NCBI GenBank assembly: GCA_030789695.1 | Contig: CM061142.1 | Location: forward strand, 49,231,987-49,295,986 | Reading direction: 5' to 3' | DNA length: 64,000 nucleotides | DNA from: Scilla litardierei | Taxonomy: Eukaryota > Streptophyta > Magnoliopsida > Asparagales > Asparagaceae | Program-made: the position numbers and the translations under genes | The notes under the pieces: generated by a model | Database searches by the model: none | Told to the model about the DNA's origin: nothing | What the model saw: the letters and a program-made list of their open reading frames with translations, nothing else | In this document: in pieces, positions 21,507 to 31,335 of the stretch | Position numbering within the stretch: the first letter of the stretch is position 1 | Layout of the letters: each line of letters opens with the position of its first letter

Positions 21507-21786
21507 TGTTCTTCGCATTGGGCTTACACCCAGGGGTGCGAATCACCGCAAGTGCATGGTGGTTGCAGTATATAAAGATTGTCAAACTCTGGGGAGGTAG
21601 TAATTTAGTGTTTAGCTTGTTGCAAGAGGGAGAATGTGTGGTCAGGGGTTGTCACATAGAAATTGATTGTCACGAAAATGGGTTAACGAAATAATAAAAG
21701 TCCTGGGCATTCGGGAGTCCCTACTAGGCCTTTCGGTCATGGATGTCAGGTCAAGGGTGTAAAGATCGTCTTACCCTTGCAATACT
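21507..21786 (-). repeat. Athila remnant 1 LTR, first part
   Basis: Begins TGTTCTTCGC next to the primer site. Interrupted at 21786/21787 by the SIRE-type LTR; it appears to resume at 46919. The duplicated ATACT at 21782-21786 and 46914-46918 is the likely TSD. Confidence 0.6.
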
Positions 21787-22390
21787 AACAACAACACACT
21801 AGGGGGTGAATAGTGCAATGGCACAAATTGCGTATTTAAAAATTGAACTTGCAAATACGGAATTATAAATGCAAGAGGAATTTAAACATCATAAAAATCC
21901 AAACGCAAACACGAGGTGTTACCCTCGTTCCCCAAACTTGGGTACGTCCAGCCACACCAATATCCACTATAATTCTCACACAGAGTAGTGAATACAATCT
22001 CACATAGAGATACCTCACACAGAGGATTTGGATTCTCATACAGAGAAATCCTTGCTCTCACACAGAGAGATCACAACCAACCCTCACAATGAAGGTTATA
22101 CTCTCACACAGAGAGTAACTAGCTCTCTCACAGAAAGCTAGGGTTTCAAAGAAATAACAAGGTAAAACAAATACTCTTACCTATGCCTTGAGATGAACTT
22201 ACTCATTAATGAATGCAAGGCATGGAAGAGGATCTCCAAGTGATGAGATTAGCTTAAAATGCACTTGGATTATTTCCCTTGAGCTTGACTTTAATGCATG
22301 AAGGGGAGAATGAGATCGAAGAGGGAAATGAGAGAGTTTGAGAGTGGCTTAATCAATCTCTAAAGATTTTCAGTAGCCCCAAGAAGGTCT
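21787..22390 (-). repeat. SIRE-type LTR, piece 1 (leader side)
   Basis: Starts AACAACAACACACTAGGGGG and GTGAATAG, the conserved start of SIRE-type LTRs in this window (compare 27363 and 49870), though the terminal TG is lost. Pieces 2 and 3 are at 26730-27072 and 46194-46913; together about 1,657 bp, close to the 1,716-1,722 bp of the intact relative. It contains the hairpin array at 21965-22140. The last five bases, GGTCT, are the TSD of the element that follows. Confidence 0.7.
21965..22140. repeat. Mini-hairpin array, constant CTCACACAGAG loop
   Basis: Eight short inverted repeats share a CTCACACAGAG-type core while flanking bases differ yet remain complementary. Examples: CACTA/TAGTG (21965 and 21986), ATCTC/GAGAT (21997 and 22007), CCTC/GAGG (22013 and 22022), GGATT/AATCC (22030 and 22047), AACC/GGTT (22079 and 22094), TACTCTC/GAGAGTA (22099 and 22111), TAGCT/AGCTA (22120 and 22136). 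By position in the LTR they fall in the R-U5 leader of the minus-strand RNA. Confidence 0.8.
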
Positions 22391-22782
22391 TGTTGGATCT
22401 TCTTTGACTGCAGCGACGAGGGCTTCACTAGCAATGACAGCTTCGACTGCGTCGACTGCTCCTCTTTGACTTCAGTGATTCAACTCCTCGGTGATGTTGT
22501 ACTCCGACGGAGAGGAACTCGTTGTGTGACTAGCAGGAGACGGTAGCATGCACAAAGGTCACAGCTGCCTTGAAGACTCACAAAAATTTGCGTGAGTTTT
22601 CATGGCAACCGTGACCTTCGTGCATGCTATCATCTCCTGCTACTCACGCAATGAGTTCCTCTCCGCCGGAGTACAGCATCACAGAGGAGTTGAATCACCG
22701 AAGTCGAAGAGGAGCATTTGCCGCAGTCGAAGCTGTCGTTGCCGGTGAAGCCCTCGTCGCTGCAGTCGAAGAAGATCCAACA
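22391..22782. repeat. 392-bp near-perfect inverted repeat at the 5' LTR position
   Basis: Arms of about 190 bp (22391 to about 22580 and about 22594 to 22782) are reverse complements at close to 90% by eye, meeting at a small centre around CACAAAAATTTGCGTGAG. Both ends are TGTTGGATCTTCTT-like. The right end lies two bases from the primer-binding site, so the palindrome occupies the place of the 5' LTR. Confidence 0.85.
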
Positions 22783-22784
22783 AG

Positions 22785-22796
22785 TGGTATCAGAGC
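22785..22796 (+). other. Primer-binding site (initiator Met tRNA type)
   Basis: TGGTATCAGAGC, two bases after the palindromic terminus. It sets the element's orientation as plus. Confidence 0.9.
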
Positions 22797-22827
22797 AGAT
22801 TAGAGGATCTGGTCTAGTCTAGTTATC

Positions 22828-24322
22828 ATGAAAACCCCAAAGCTAGTTTTTCCCCATGGCATGCCTATTGATCGTCCTCCTTTATTTAGTGTCCATGATT
22901 ATATATACTGGAAGGCTAGGATGAAACTTATTTACTATCCGTTGATGTTGATACTTGGTACATTATTGATAACGTATATTCTATGCCTGAAAGTAATCTG
23001 AATTTAAATGATAAAAATGTGTGTGCTATAAATGCTAGAGCAATGAATATCTTATTGTGTGGATTGAGTAGAATAATATTTGATCGTATCTCGCAATGCT
23101 CTTCTACGCAGGATATATAGAGGACTTTGGAAATTGCATATGGAAGTGAGAAATCCCTCAGCTGCAGTGAAAAGAATCAAAAGGGAAGAAACGCTCTTTT
23201 AAACAATTATTATGCTTCTCTTTGTGACAATTCTAAACGTAAAGTTATTTGTTTTAAATGCAGGAAGCAGGGATACTTCGCTAGACGTTGCCCACTAGAA
23301 ACAGCTGGTGTCACAGAGAAGAAAGAAAAAGCTGTAGTATGAACGTGGGACATGGATAGCGGAGATGAGCTCGAAGAGAATGAAGCACACTCCTCCCTCT
23401 GCTTGATGGCAAAACATAACGAGGTAAAATCTGGTAGTAAAGCTAAACTTCTAATTATTTGTAAAGCTATGCAAGAGGAAATTGAGGAGCTATAACTTAC
23501 TTTAAAAGACTATAAGAATGCTAGCTTTAAATTACAAAAAGAAAACTGTGACATTTCTGATGAAGTTGAATCCTAAAGAAATTCTTGTTTTGATTTGCGA
23601 AAAGAAAATTGTGATATGATTGAATAATCTAAAAACTTAAAAGAAGAACTTGAAAAATGCAAATCAACCATTGCCATGCTGAAAACAGAAAAATTAGCTT
23701 ATCTGAAAAAGCTGCTTGTCTTTCTTGTCCTTCCTTATTGAATGATATTAGCATGCTTAAGCATGATTTGATTAAGCTCGAAACTGAAAAGGACTATGTG
23801 ATTAAAGAGATTAATGATAAGTTGTGCATGCTAAATAACGAACTTAAAAGGAAAATGAATGAATTTGAAAAGAAGGAAGAGAAAAATAAGAGAGCTTTTA
23901 TAAGTAAATGCACCTTGCTTGTGGATGAAATTAAATTGTTAAAATCCAAAATTTCTAATCTAGAATTGTCATTAAGAAAATTTTCAATTGGTAAACATTT
24001 GTTGGATACCATACTTGAAAATCGATTATATGGCATTAATAGAAGAGGACTTGGATTTGGTTTGAAAAATGTTGAAAAGCCCAAATTTAAGAAATTCCAC
24101 AATGTGCCTTCTATTGTGAAAAATATGCATGCAACTTGCTTTACTTGTGATAGTATTGATCGTATATCCTATTATTGTAATTTTAGGAACACAAACATAA
24201 AATTCAAACAAGTGTGGGTTCCTAAAATTTTAATGGCTAACACTAGTGGTCCTTGTTGGATTTCAATGTCACACTTAACACCTTTCATGCAGGTGAGGTG
24301 GAGATTTGGCGAGGAGCAATGA
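22828..24322 (+). pseudogene. SIRE-like gag, degraded
   Basis: Starts MKTPKLVFPHGMPIDRPPLF and DYIYWKARMK, the DUF4219-type Copia Gag N-terminus. It then breaks repeatedly. A CCHC knuckle CFKCRKQGYFARRC (near 23252) lies in the frame 23127-23342. The frame 23657-24322 holds a long coiled-coil-like Lys/Glu/Leu region, then CFTCDSIDRISYYC and KQVWVPKI, the Gag C-terminal signature of SIRE elements. Pol does not follow. The 1.5 kb therefore represents one Gag of about 480 residues with at least three disruptions. Confidence 0.75.
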
Positions 24323-24909
24323 ATTGAAAGTCTCATTCTTTTAGCTCCTTAATCAAATAGCGACGTGAAGGTATATCTCTTTTCCCTCTTTGCATTCATT
24401 GCATACCTTCATAGATTTTATGTGTGCTTGATTTAATTTTTGTCTATGTGCTTGTTTGTTTGCTTTTTAGGCTTGTTTTAGTTTTTTGTAAAAGAAAAAC
24501 AAAAAAAATCAAAAATCAAAAATCAAAAAAAAATTGTGCTTAATGAATACCACTTTATGATTCATTATAAGTGGTATTTCTTGAATGATTATTCATATCC
24601 TTGTAGAAATCATTGTATTATTGTTATAGCTACATGCGCATGTTAAAACTATTTGGTAGCCATGACATGCTTCATGAAATGATTAATTTGATTTCTACAC
24701 CTTCATACGCACTTCCACGAATACTAAACTTGTTGTACTTTTGGAGATTCTTTTTATGGATATTGGAAAGTATCATGAAAATGTCATACTCTATTTTTGC
24801 ATGTGCTATACCATTCTTTTTCCTATTCTTCATCAAGTCAATCCCACAAAATCTTCATTGAGAGATCTCCAATTATCCTAGCCGCAACCCTATTACAAAC
24901 CCTAACTCT

Positions 24910-25005
<96 letters not shown>

Positions 25006-26729
25006 AACTAGGGTCGGTGGGGGCTCATACAAAGAAAGGTTGTGGTAAGACAATTGGAGAACCAAGCGGCCAACATATCCAAGGCAAACTCACAAAAATT
25101 ATCAAGCAGCCGCAATCTTGGACTTGCTACTCAAACCAAAAGGAAGAGCGTATCATCATCTACATCATCAAGTTCCAAGAGCCTTCAACAAGTCTCAAGG
25201 CAAAACTCAAAGAGTCGAGACCATCAAGCTCTCTTCGCTGCTCATTGCCAAGGTCGCAACAAGCAAAACAAAGAACCCAAGATCCTCTCGCTGCCATCAA
25301 CATCAAATCGGGGCCATGACCTTCGTGTTGCCGTGAAGCTTGTCGCAAAACTCCTCTCCCAAAGAAACAAACTCACGCAACAAGTTTCTTCCATAAGCCC
25401 ATCACCTCGCAAGCTATGCTACAACATCATCATCATCAACGACGACGTACTGCCGTCCAACGCCGCCGTCGACGACGTCATCGAGAAGAAGGAGCCCATG
25501 AAGCAGCCAGCGAAGTTGAAGAAGTGAGAGCTCACCGTTGTCGTCGATGAGGCCATCATCCTCGAGCTGCTCTCGCCGTTGAAGTGCAGTCGCCGTCAAA
25601 GATCAAAGCAGCTCACCGCTGAGCTGACGCTGTTGTCGTGGAAACGTATCGACCTGTATATCGAAGTCAAAGGAGGCGTAACCCTAGCTGCTCGCCATTC
25701 GGCTCATCTCACCAGAGTTGCTGCTGTCGTCGAGTCGAAGAAGAAGAGCCCGAGGTCGAAGACGCTGCAGTCGAGTTGTTCACCGTCGAAGTGCTGTCGT
25801 CTCGAAGCTGTCGTCTTCGTTGCCATGGAGCCATCATCGCTGAAGTCGAAGGAGGAACAGTTGGAGTCATCGCAGCCTATCGCTCAGAGCAGTCGCCGTG
25901 GAGAGCTCACCCATCCAGCTGCTCATCGAAGTCTATTCATCGTCGTTTGCTTCATCTCATCGGAGTTCTCACCGTCGTAGTCGAGTGCGCCGCTACACCG
26001 TTGGAGAGAAAAGAATCACATGCAAAGAAATCGCATTGTGTGCTGACGTGGAGGAGAGTGCATGAAGGCGGAAGCAAAAGAGATTTGCACTTGATGGCGT
26101 GGATTTTTAAGGGATTGCTGTGTGTACAAACCGTTGCTTATTATTTTGAATTGAAATTTCCTTACGCACAGACCAGAGAGCTATTTGAACCAGAACTTGA
26201 GATACAGACATCAGATCGAGACACCGCTTGCGTCAGATTGGAGCTGACGACGTGTTGATTGACAGAGACGACTACATGGACACGAACTGAGCATTTCTAA
26301 ACTCTTACTCTTTATATTCGTGTATTAGTGTAACGATCTCTGTAGGAGAAACTTTACCTATTTTGTGCTATTTATGACTTGTCTGGTTGGGGCTAGACAA
26401 GAGGGTCTTGATGTGTTTGTACAGTCAAGATACGCATTTACTAGGTTGATAGAGTTCTACACTTTGTTGAGTGTGGTACAGTCTAGGTGGGGAATTGGAG
26501 CTAGGACCCCATTGTAGATGTACAGAAGGAACATATTAATGCTAGTATTTGCTTGGGGTTGGACGTAGGTCGTTGGTGCGACCGAACCAGGGTAAATCTG
26601 TGTGTACTCTGTGATTGTGTCTTATTTACTCTGCTTGTGATTTTAACTGCATGTGATTTCTCGTGGGTTGCATGAGAATATTTTTATAAGCCTATTCACC
26701 CCACTTTAGGCTAAGATCTAGATCCAACA
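24323..26729 (+). other. 3' region of the gag-only Copia, non-coding
   Basis: No pol domain is visible. 24480-24540 is A-rich with CAAAAATCAAAAATC repeats. 25010-26280 is rich in GTCGAAG/CTCGTCG-type trinucleotide-like sequence that opens several meaningless ORFs and resembles the composition of the left palindrome. 26280-26729 looks like the end of a SIRE LTR. I could not define the 3' LTR start. Confidence 0.5.
24914..25003. repeat. (AT)n microsatellite, about 90 bp
   Basis: Uninterrupted alternating A and T. It produces Tyr-Ile repeat ORFs on both strands that are not genes. Confidence 0.98.
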
Positions 26730-27072
26730 GGTCTAATAAACTTAGCCCTCTCATATATATATGAACCCTATATGAACTCCCAAAACCCAAGGATAAAGCC
26801 AAAAACAAAAGGCTGTAACGGCTAGAATTTGGGCTGAAACGTCATCGACAGTCGACTGATGATCATTTGATAGTGGACTGACCAATGGCTAAATAAATCC
26901 CAATGGCTATAATCTGAGCCAGGACAGTTGACTGTAGAAGACTACACAGGCTACTGTATAGTGGACATGCGCTTGTATATCCTTCAACAGGCGACTGCTA
27001 CAGGGAATGGAAATAAAACAGAGAGATACAACTTACGCATTGTATGTATATAGACACTGATGGCCAGAGTAC
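26730..27072 (-). repeat. SIRE-type LTR, piece 2 (U3 side)
   Basis: Begins with the GGTCT TSD copy and carries on the LTR interrupted at 22390. It contains a TATA-like tract (CATATATATATG near 26752) and then U3 sequence with repeated CAGTCGACTG and GGCGACTG motifs (26850-27000). It ends in AGTAC, the TSD of the Athila element inserted at 27073. Continues at 46199. Confidence 0.7.
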
Positions 27073-27362
27073 TGATCGCGTCCGGATATACACCCGGAAA
27101 ACGACTGTAGTTTTACCGCAAGTGCACGGCGTAGTGGCGAGCGGGTATCGAACTCAGAGAGGACAATTGATAGTATCCTACTTTAATTACCTAGCTATCA
27201 AGAGAATAAGAATAGATTCGATGGTAATGTCACAATCGTTCAATAGCAAGTAAATATCAATATAATAAAACGTCTAGGGATAGGAAATCCCCACTACGGA
27301 CCGTCTCTCATCCTTGTGAATTATGAATATCAATGTTGCAAAGCTTGAATGTAGGTGAACTA
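27073..27362 (-). repeat. Athila 2 3' LTR, first part
   Basis: TGATCGCGTCCGG..., matching 44479-44769 closely. Interrupted by the SIRE-type element after the TSD copy AACTA (27358-27362). Continues at 34767. Confidence 0.9.
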
Positions 27363-27740
27363 TGTTGAATCCTGTGGATGGCAAACAACACTAGAAGGGG
27401 GGGTTGAATAGTGTTGTATAAAGATAAAACTTTTTTTGTTCTTTAATCAATCAACACAAAACAAAACCTTCTAATGTTGCCTAAGAAACCAAGTAGAGCG
27501 ATCTACGCTTGGTTCTTAATCAACAATATAATTTAAAGTGCACAGCGAATATTCACAGCAGGTAGTCGACTCCTTATGAGCAGTAGTCGACTCCCAGAGT
27601 ATATGTTAGAGCAAATAAAATTACAGATGTAAATCTCAGTGTATAGAAATAGGATTGATATTTGCTGAAGATAGAATAAATGCAAGGATAATCAAACACA
27701 GAAAATGCAAGCGCAAAGACAAGGATTTTTATCCTGGTTC

Positions 27741-27955
27741 CCCGCAACTCGGGTACGTCCAGTCCCCGACCAAACCGGTACGAGATTTCCACTATCTGCC
27801 TTGGCAAATACAAGCACCTAACTTCACTCGTTAGGATTTCCAACGACCTAGCCTTGACCAGGATTTCCGAACACAACGCCTAGACTTGTCTAGGGTTATA
27901 CCCTTGCCTCACAAACCGAGGACTTTCCAACTGGCAACAACTAGACTTGTCTAGT
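27741..27955. repeat. Mini-hairpin group in the SIRE-type leader
   Basis: Short exact inverted repeats: CCCG/CGGG (27741 and 27750), CCTAAC/GTTAGG (27817 and 27830), CCTAGAC/GTCTAGG (27879 and 27888), CCTC/GAGG (27907 and 27918), ACTAGAC/GTCTAGT (27940 and 27949). Several are followed by ATTTCC or TTTCC. The same group is present in the other LTR at about 33425-33640. All are downstream of the TATA box, hence in the RNA leader. Confidence 0.7.
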
Positions 27956-28369
27956 GTTCCAACAATTAGCACAATGAGAAATTTGTTCAATACTCTACAA
28001 TAAATGATAGAGATTGAAAATACACCCGATTCTATAGCCAATCAAAAGATAGACAATTGTGTAGTGGCTTAATAGAATGATAGTCTAGATCACACAAAGA
28101 TACGAGATAAGTTCTTTGTGATCTAGAGCTTTTTTTTCAAAAATCCTTCAAATAGAATTAAAGAGAAATAATAGAGAGGATTTTGAAAAACAACTTAGCC
28201 AATAAAATAATAATATGATCTTCAAAAGAATTGGAAAATATTGCAAGATCAAACAAAACTGAAATTAAAATTGGCTAGAGAAAAAAAAATGAGAGAGCTT
28301 TGATTCACGAGAGCTTTTGCAAATTTTGATTTTCAATAATCTTGTATTTTTCACAAAAGAATTAAGCTC

Positions 28370-28377
28370 TATTTATA
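28370..28377 (-). promoter_or_regulatory. TATA box of the SIRE-type LTR
   Basis: TATAAATA on the minus strand, with a second copy at 34053-34060 in the other LTR. The position, in the middle of the LTR between the palindrome-rich U3 and the leader, fits a retrotransposon promoter. Confidence 0.7.
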
Positions 28378-28494
28378 GGGAAAAAACTGGGATTTGAAAT
28401 TTGAATTTCGTTTGACTTTTGTCCCAAAAATTTCGGAGTAAATCACTCAAAAGAATTTAAAATTCAAATTCAAAACGTTTGAAAATTTCCAGCA

Positions 28495-28605
28495 GGTAGT
28501 CGACTCCCTCTATAGGTAGTCGACTCCCAGAGGAGTCTAGGAAATTTTCATCTCTGAGAAGTAGTCGACTCCCTACCTTTGGTAGTCGACTCCCAGAGGA
28601 GATTT
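28495..28605. repeat. AGTCGACT palindrome cluster in U3
   Basis: Four copies of GGTAGTCGACTCCC or close variants occur in 110 bp. Two more flank the far end at 27568 and 27585, and two lie internally near 31035-31060. The same arrangement recurs in the other LTR at 34175-34285. Confidence 0.8.
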
Positions 28606-29464
28606 TCCTGTTTTTCTAGTCAAAAGTTGTAGTTAGCTCCAGGGTGCGTGGAGTTTCACTACGAGAATTATGAAGTGACTAGAAAAATCTCTTGAAAACT
28701 ATTTTGAAGATAGTTAAAAATTATTTCGAAATCTTTCGTGTGTGTGTGTGTTGTCTATTTGATATGGCTTTGACAAATATCCTAGAAGACACGACACACT
28801 CACACTAGACTCTGAACATGTCTTCGGCAGTTTAGTCAATCTTGATGAAGTGCAGATGAGCTTCTCTTTGAGCTTCTTGCTTTGTTTGAGCTTGAGCTTC
28901 ATCACTTGAGTTTTAGCCATGTTCGTCTTTGTCGTGGAGCGTTGATGCGTGCTTCTTGGAGTATCAGTAGAGCTTCACGAAATCTGTATACTTAAAGTGT
29001 AGTGTAGTTAGTATACTAAGCATTCATTTGGTGTGCTCATCATCAAAATTACTTAGGGGTGGAATTCAATTTCCATCACTCTCCCCCTTTTTGATGATGA
29101 CACCCAAATGCAAAATTTTAAGTAATACATGAATATCAAGTATACTTACTCCTCTTGCTTTGATGCGGTTCTCCCCCTGCATCGAAGCTATTAGAAATAC
29201 AATTCACATTTTTGCATTATATATATTTTTCTCCCCCTTGTCATCAACAAAAAAAATAAAACAGTAATTTCTATGGATCAATAAGAGGAATTCAATTCCA
29301 TATGCCTGCAATGGAGATGTTAGTTCATAGAACAACTAAGTTTGGCATAGCAGATAACTTCATAGTAGCTAGCATCACACAATAAAAGTTATTACAAACC
29401 ATAGTTTAAGAGAACATTGTTTTTGAAAAGAGAACCATTGTTTTTGAAGTAGAAGTGCATGAAG

Positions 29465-30628
29465 CTAAGTGTGACCGCTGTTCTTTTTCAATTCCTTGAT
29501 CTCTTCAAGGATCATAACAAGCGTCTCCTCGGTCATCTTCTTGCTTTGCACTACGATTTCCTTGAGGTCATCCACCTTTTGATTGAGATTTTCAAATCCT
29601 TTCTCCTGTGAGATCTTCAATTTTCCAATCTTTTTCAGGAGCATCTCCTGAAGTTCAAGGATGTAAGCAGGAACTTCTTCTTCTTCCTCGCCGCTTCCTT
29701 TTTCTTCTTCTTCACTTTCTTCATCAGAATCTGAAATTACAACCTTCTTACCTCGCCTTGAGGATGATGATCCTCCTTCGGTAGCGATTTGCTCTTCAGG
29801 GACATTCTCATCAAGGTCATGATGGAGATTCATTCTCCCAAGAGCATGAACATCAAAGACACGAGCATGTTCTAGAATGGTTGTTTCATGATCCAAAGGC
29901 ACGTTAAAGCTAATGAATAGAATGGTCAGATAGTGCCCATGAGAAAGTGTTGAGGAAGGTCTGTCAGATGAAGCTGAAAGTAGGATGGAATCCATGATGA
30001 CTTTAGCCCAATTCACACGAATGTTACCAAGAATGGCATAGATGCATTTAGCTTGTTTTTCAGAAAGGATAGCATGACTTCCAGATTTTTTAGTAATGTT
30101 ATATGACAGAATATTAGCTAAGATTCTCGCCGGATAGCGAAGATGGCTACAAGGAAGTTTGGTCTGAAAGTGTTTACCAGGCAGATACATTCTCTCTAGG
30201 ATATTCTCGTCAGTCAACTCAATTTTCTCGAGGATCATACCGGAGTATGGGATTCCTAAGGCTTCACCTAGGGATTTTACAGTTATAGCAAGTTTGGTAT
30301 CCAAAACCTTAGTAATGAAACGACTTTTTACGAGATCATAATCCATGTTTGCATAAAAGAGATGAACAAGCCTAGGATAACACATATACACATTTTCTGA
30401 GGAGAACAAATTTGCTAAGTTCTGGAAATCTAGCAGACTATCAATACCGTAATTGATAACATCATTGAGTTTGACAAATCTTTCATGCAAGATAGGTTTC
30501 CTAGAAACTTTAACAAAATGTTCATAGGTAGTTGTTTTGAAGAGATATGGTAGAATAATTTCTTTCTCAGAATCGACATTAGGAGTAGCAATTTTTCTCT
30601 TCTTAGGGAAAGCTCCTTTGAAAGGCAT
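29465..30628 (-). CDS. SIRE-type third ORF (envelope position), putative plant transposon protein
   Basis: An intact 387-residue ORF starting MPFKGAFPKKRKIATPN. Residues about 25-260 resemble the 'putative plant transposon protein' domain found in the third ORF of SIRE and related elements (VNWAKVIMDSILLSASS, then HGHYLTILFISFNVPLDHE). Residues about 285-310 are strongly acidic (SDSDEESEEEEKGSGEEEEE). The C-terminus is Lys/Glu/Leu-rich and probably a coiled coil (GFENLNQKVDDLKEIV). I see no signal peptide or membrane segment, so calling it an envelope would be wrong. It lies downstream of gag on the same strand, with pol deleted between them. Function is unknown; retention of an open frame in a pol-less element suggests recent origin or selection. 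Confidence 0.75.
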   Translation of the reverse strand: MPFKGAFPKKRKIATPNVDSEKEIILPYLFKTTTYEHFVKVSRKPILHERFVKLNDVINYGIDSLLDFQNLANLFSSENVYMCYPRLVHLFYANMDYDLVKSRFITKVLDTKLAITVKSLGEALGIPYSGMILEKIELTDENILERMYLPGKHFQTKLPCSHLRYPARILANILSYNITKKSGSHAILSEKQAKCIYAILGNIRVNWAKVIMDSILLSASSDRPSSTLSHGHYLTILFISFNVPLDHETTILEHARVFDVHALGRMNLHHDLDENVPEEQIATEGGSSSSRRGKKVVISDSDEESEEEEKGSGEEEEEVPAYILELQEMLLKKIGKLKISQEKGFENLNQKVDDLKEIVVQSKKMTEETLVMILEEIKELKKNSGHT

Positions 30629-31335
30629 CCTCTGATAGAGTAAAACAACACCAAAAAAATATTTGTATACTCCTAGATAACCAAGAGAAATAGAATAGTA
30701 AAGTTCATGGAAGTAAAAAAAATTTTACCTTGGGTAAATTTGAAGGAAGATGAAAAAGAAATTGCTCCAAAGAAAATCCAAGCCTCAAGATGAAAACCCA
30801 AGAGAGGATAGGGGAAAAGAAGGTAGTCGGCTACCTCTAGGGTTTTCTTGGGGTTTTGATTGAAGAGATGAAGAGATGAGGAGAAATAGGAGCCTTTAGA
30901 TCTAGATTTGGGTGGCTAGGATGGTTTTTAGTCTTTAGTGGGTAAGTTGTCTTAACGGATCTTGACCCAACCACTCAAATAGAACCCAATAGAAGTTAGT
31001 CAAAAAAGAGGCAACCCAGAATTTTACGCACTGGTAGTCGACTCCCTCCTGTAGGTAGTCGACTCCCTACTGGGTTGAGTCGTTTTCTCATCCTGGAGAA
31101 GGCTTGGTCCAGGTTGAACGAGCTCTTTTTTAAAAAAATATTTTAAGCAATAAAACACAATCATGCATACAAATTTAACTTATTTCAACTCAATTAAATA
31201 ATTATAAAATAAATAAAAGCATTTGTTCCGATTCAGCCGTTTGACTTCCTGAATTTTCTTCATTGTCTTCCTCCTTTTTAGAGCACCTGAAAGATAAGCG
31301 TTTTATGGTACTCTTTTGATTTTGAGTCCGAGGAG
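30629..31335 (-). other. Spacer between gag and third ORF of the SIRE-type element
   Basis: 707 bp without a recognisable pol domain. Two AGTCGACT palindromes lie near 31035-31060 and a lone AGTCGGCTACC variant near 30825. These are upstream of the third ORF in the element's sense. Confidence 0.7.

Larger units (their letters stand above)
22391..26729 (+). mobile_element. Gag-only Copia element (SIRE-like) with palindromic left terminus
   Basis: Ends TGTTGGATCT...AGATCCAACA with the TSD GGTCT (22386-22390 and 26730-26734). Plus strand by its primer site at 22785-22796. It contains a degraded gag and no recognisable protease, integrase or reverse transcriptase. The left 392 bp form one long palindrome where a normal 5' LTR should be. 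The right end resembles a SIRE LTR end (CCTATTCACCCC near 26690) but does not visibly match the left. A long (AT)n tract lies at 24914-25003. Confidence 0.75.
27363..29078 (-). repeat. 3' LTR of the SIRE-type element
   Basis: TGTTGAATCC...TTTCCATCA in plus view. In the element's sense it holds U3 with AGTCGACT palindromes (28495-28605), a TATA box TATAAATA at 28377-28370, and a leader with small hairpins (27741-27955). The (GT)n-like ACACACACAC tract near 28738-28750 lies at the U3 start. Confidence 0.92.

Noticed and set aside
24797..25065. Tyr-Ile repeat ORFs on both strands
   Set aside because: Translation of the (AT)n microsatellite.
25042..26258. Long ORFs (133-206 codons) rich in Ser, Arg and Glu
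   Set aside because: They overlap in three frames over GTCGAAG-type repetitive sequence in the 3' region of the gag-only Copia; no domain and no consistent frame.
29465..30628. Reading the SIRE third ORF as a true viral envelope
   Set aside because: No signal peptide, transmembrane helix or cleavage-like region is visible; it matches the putative plant transposon protein family instead.
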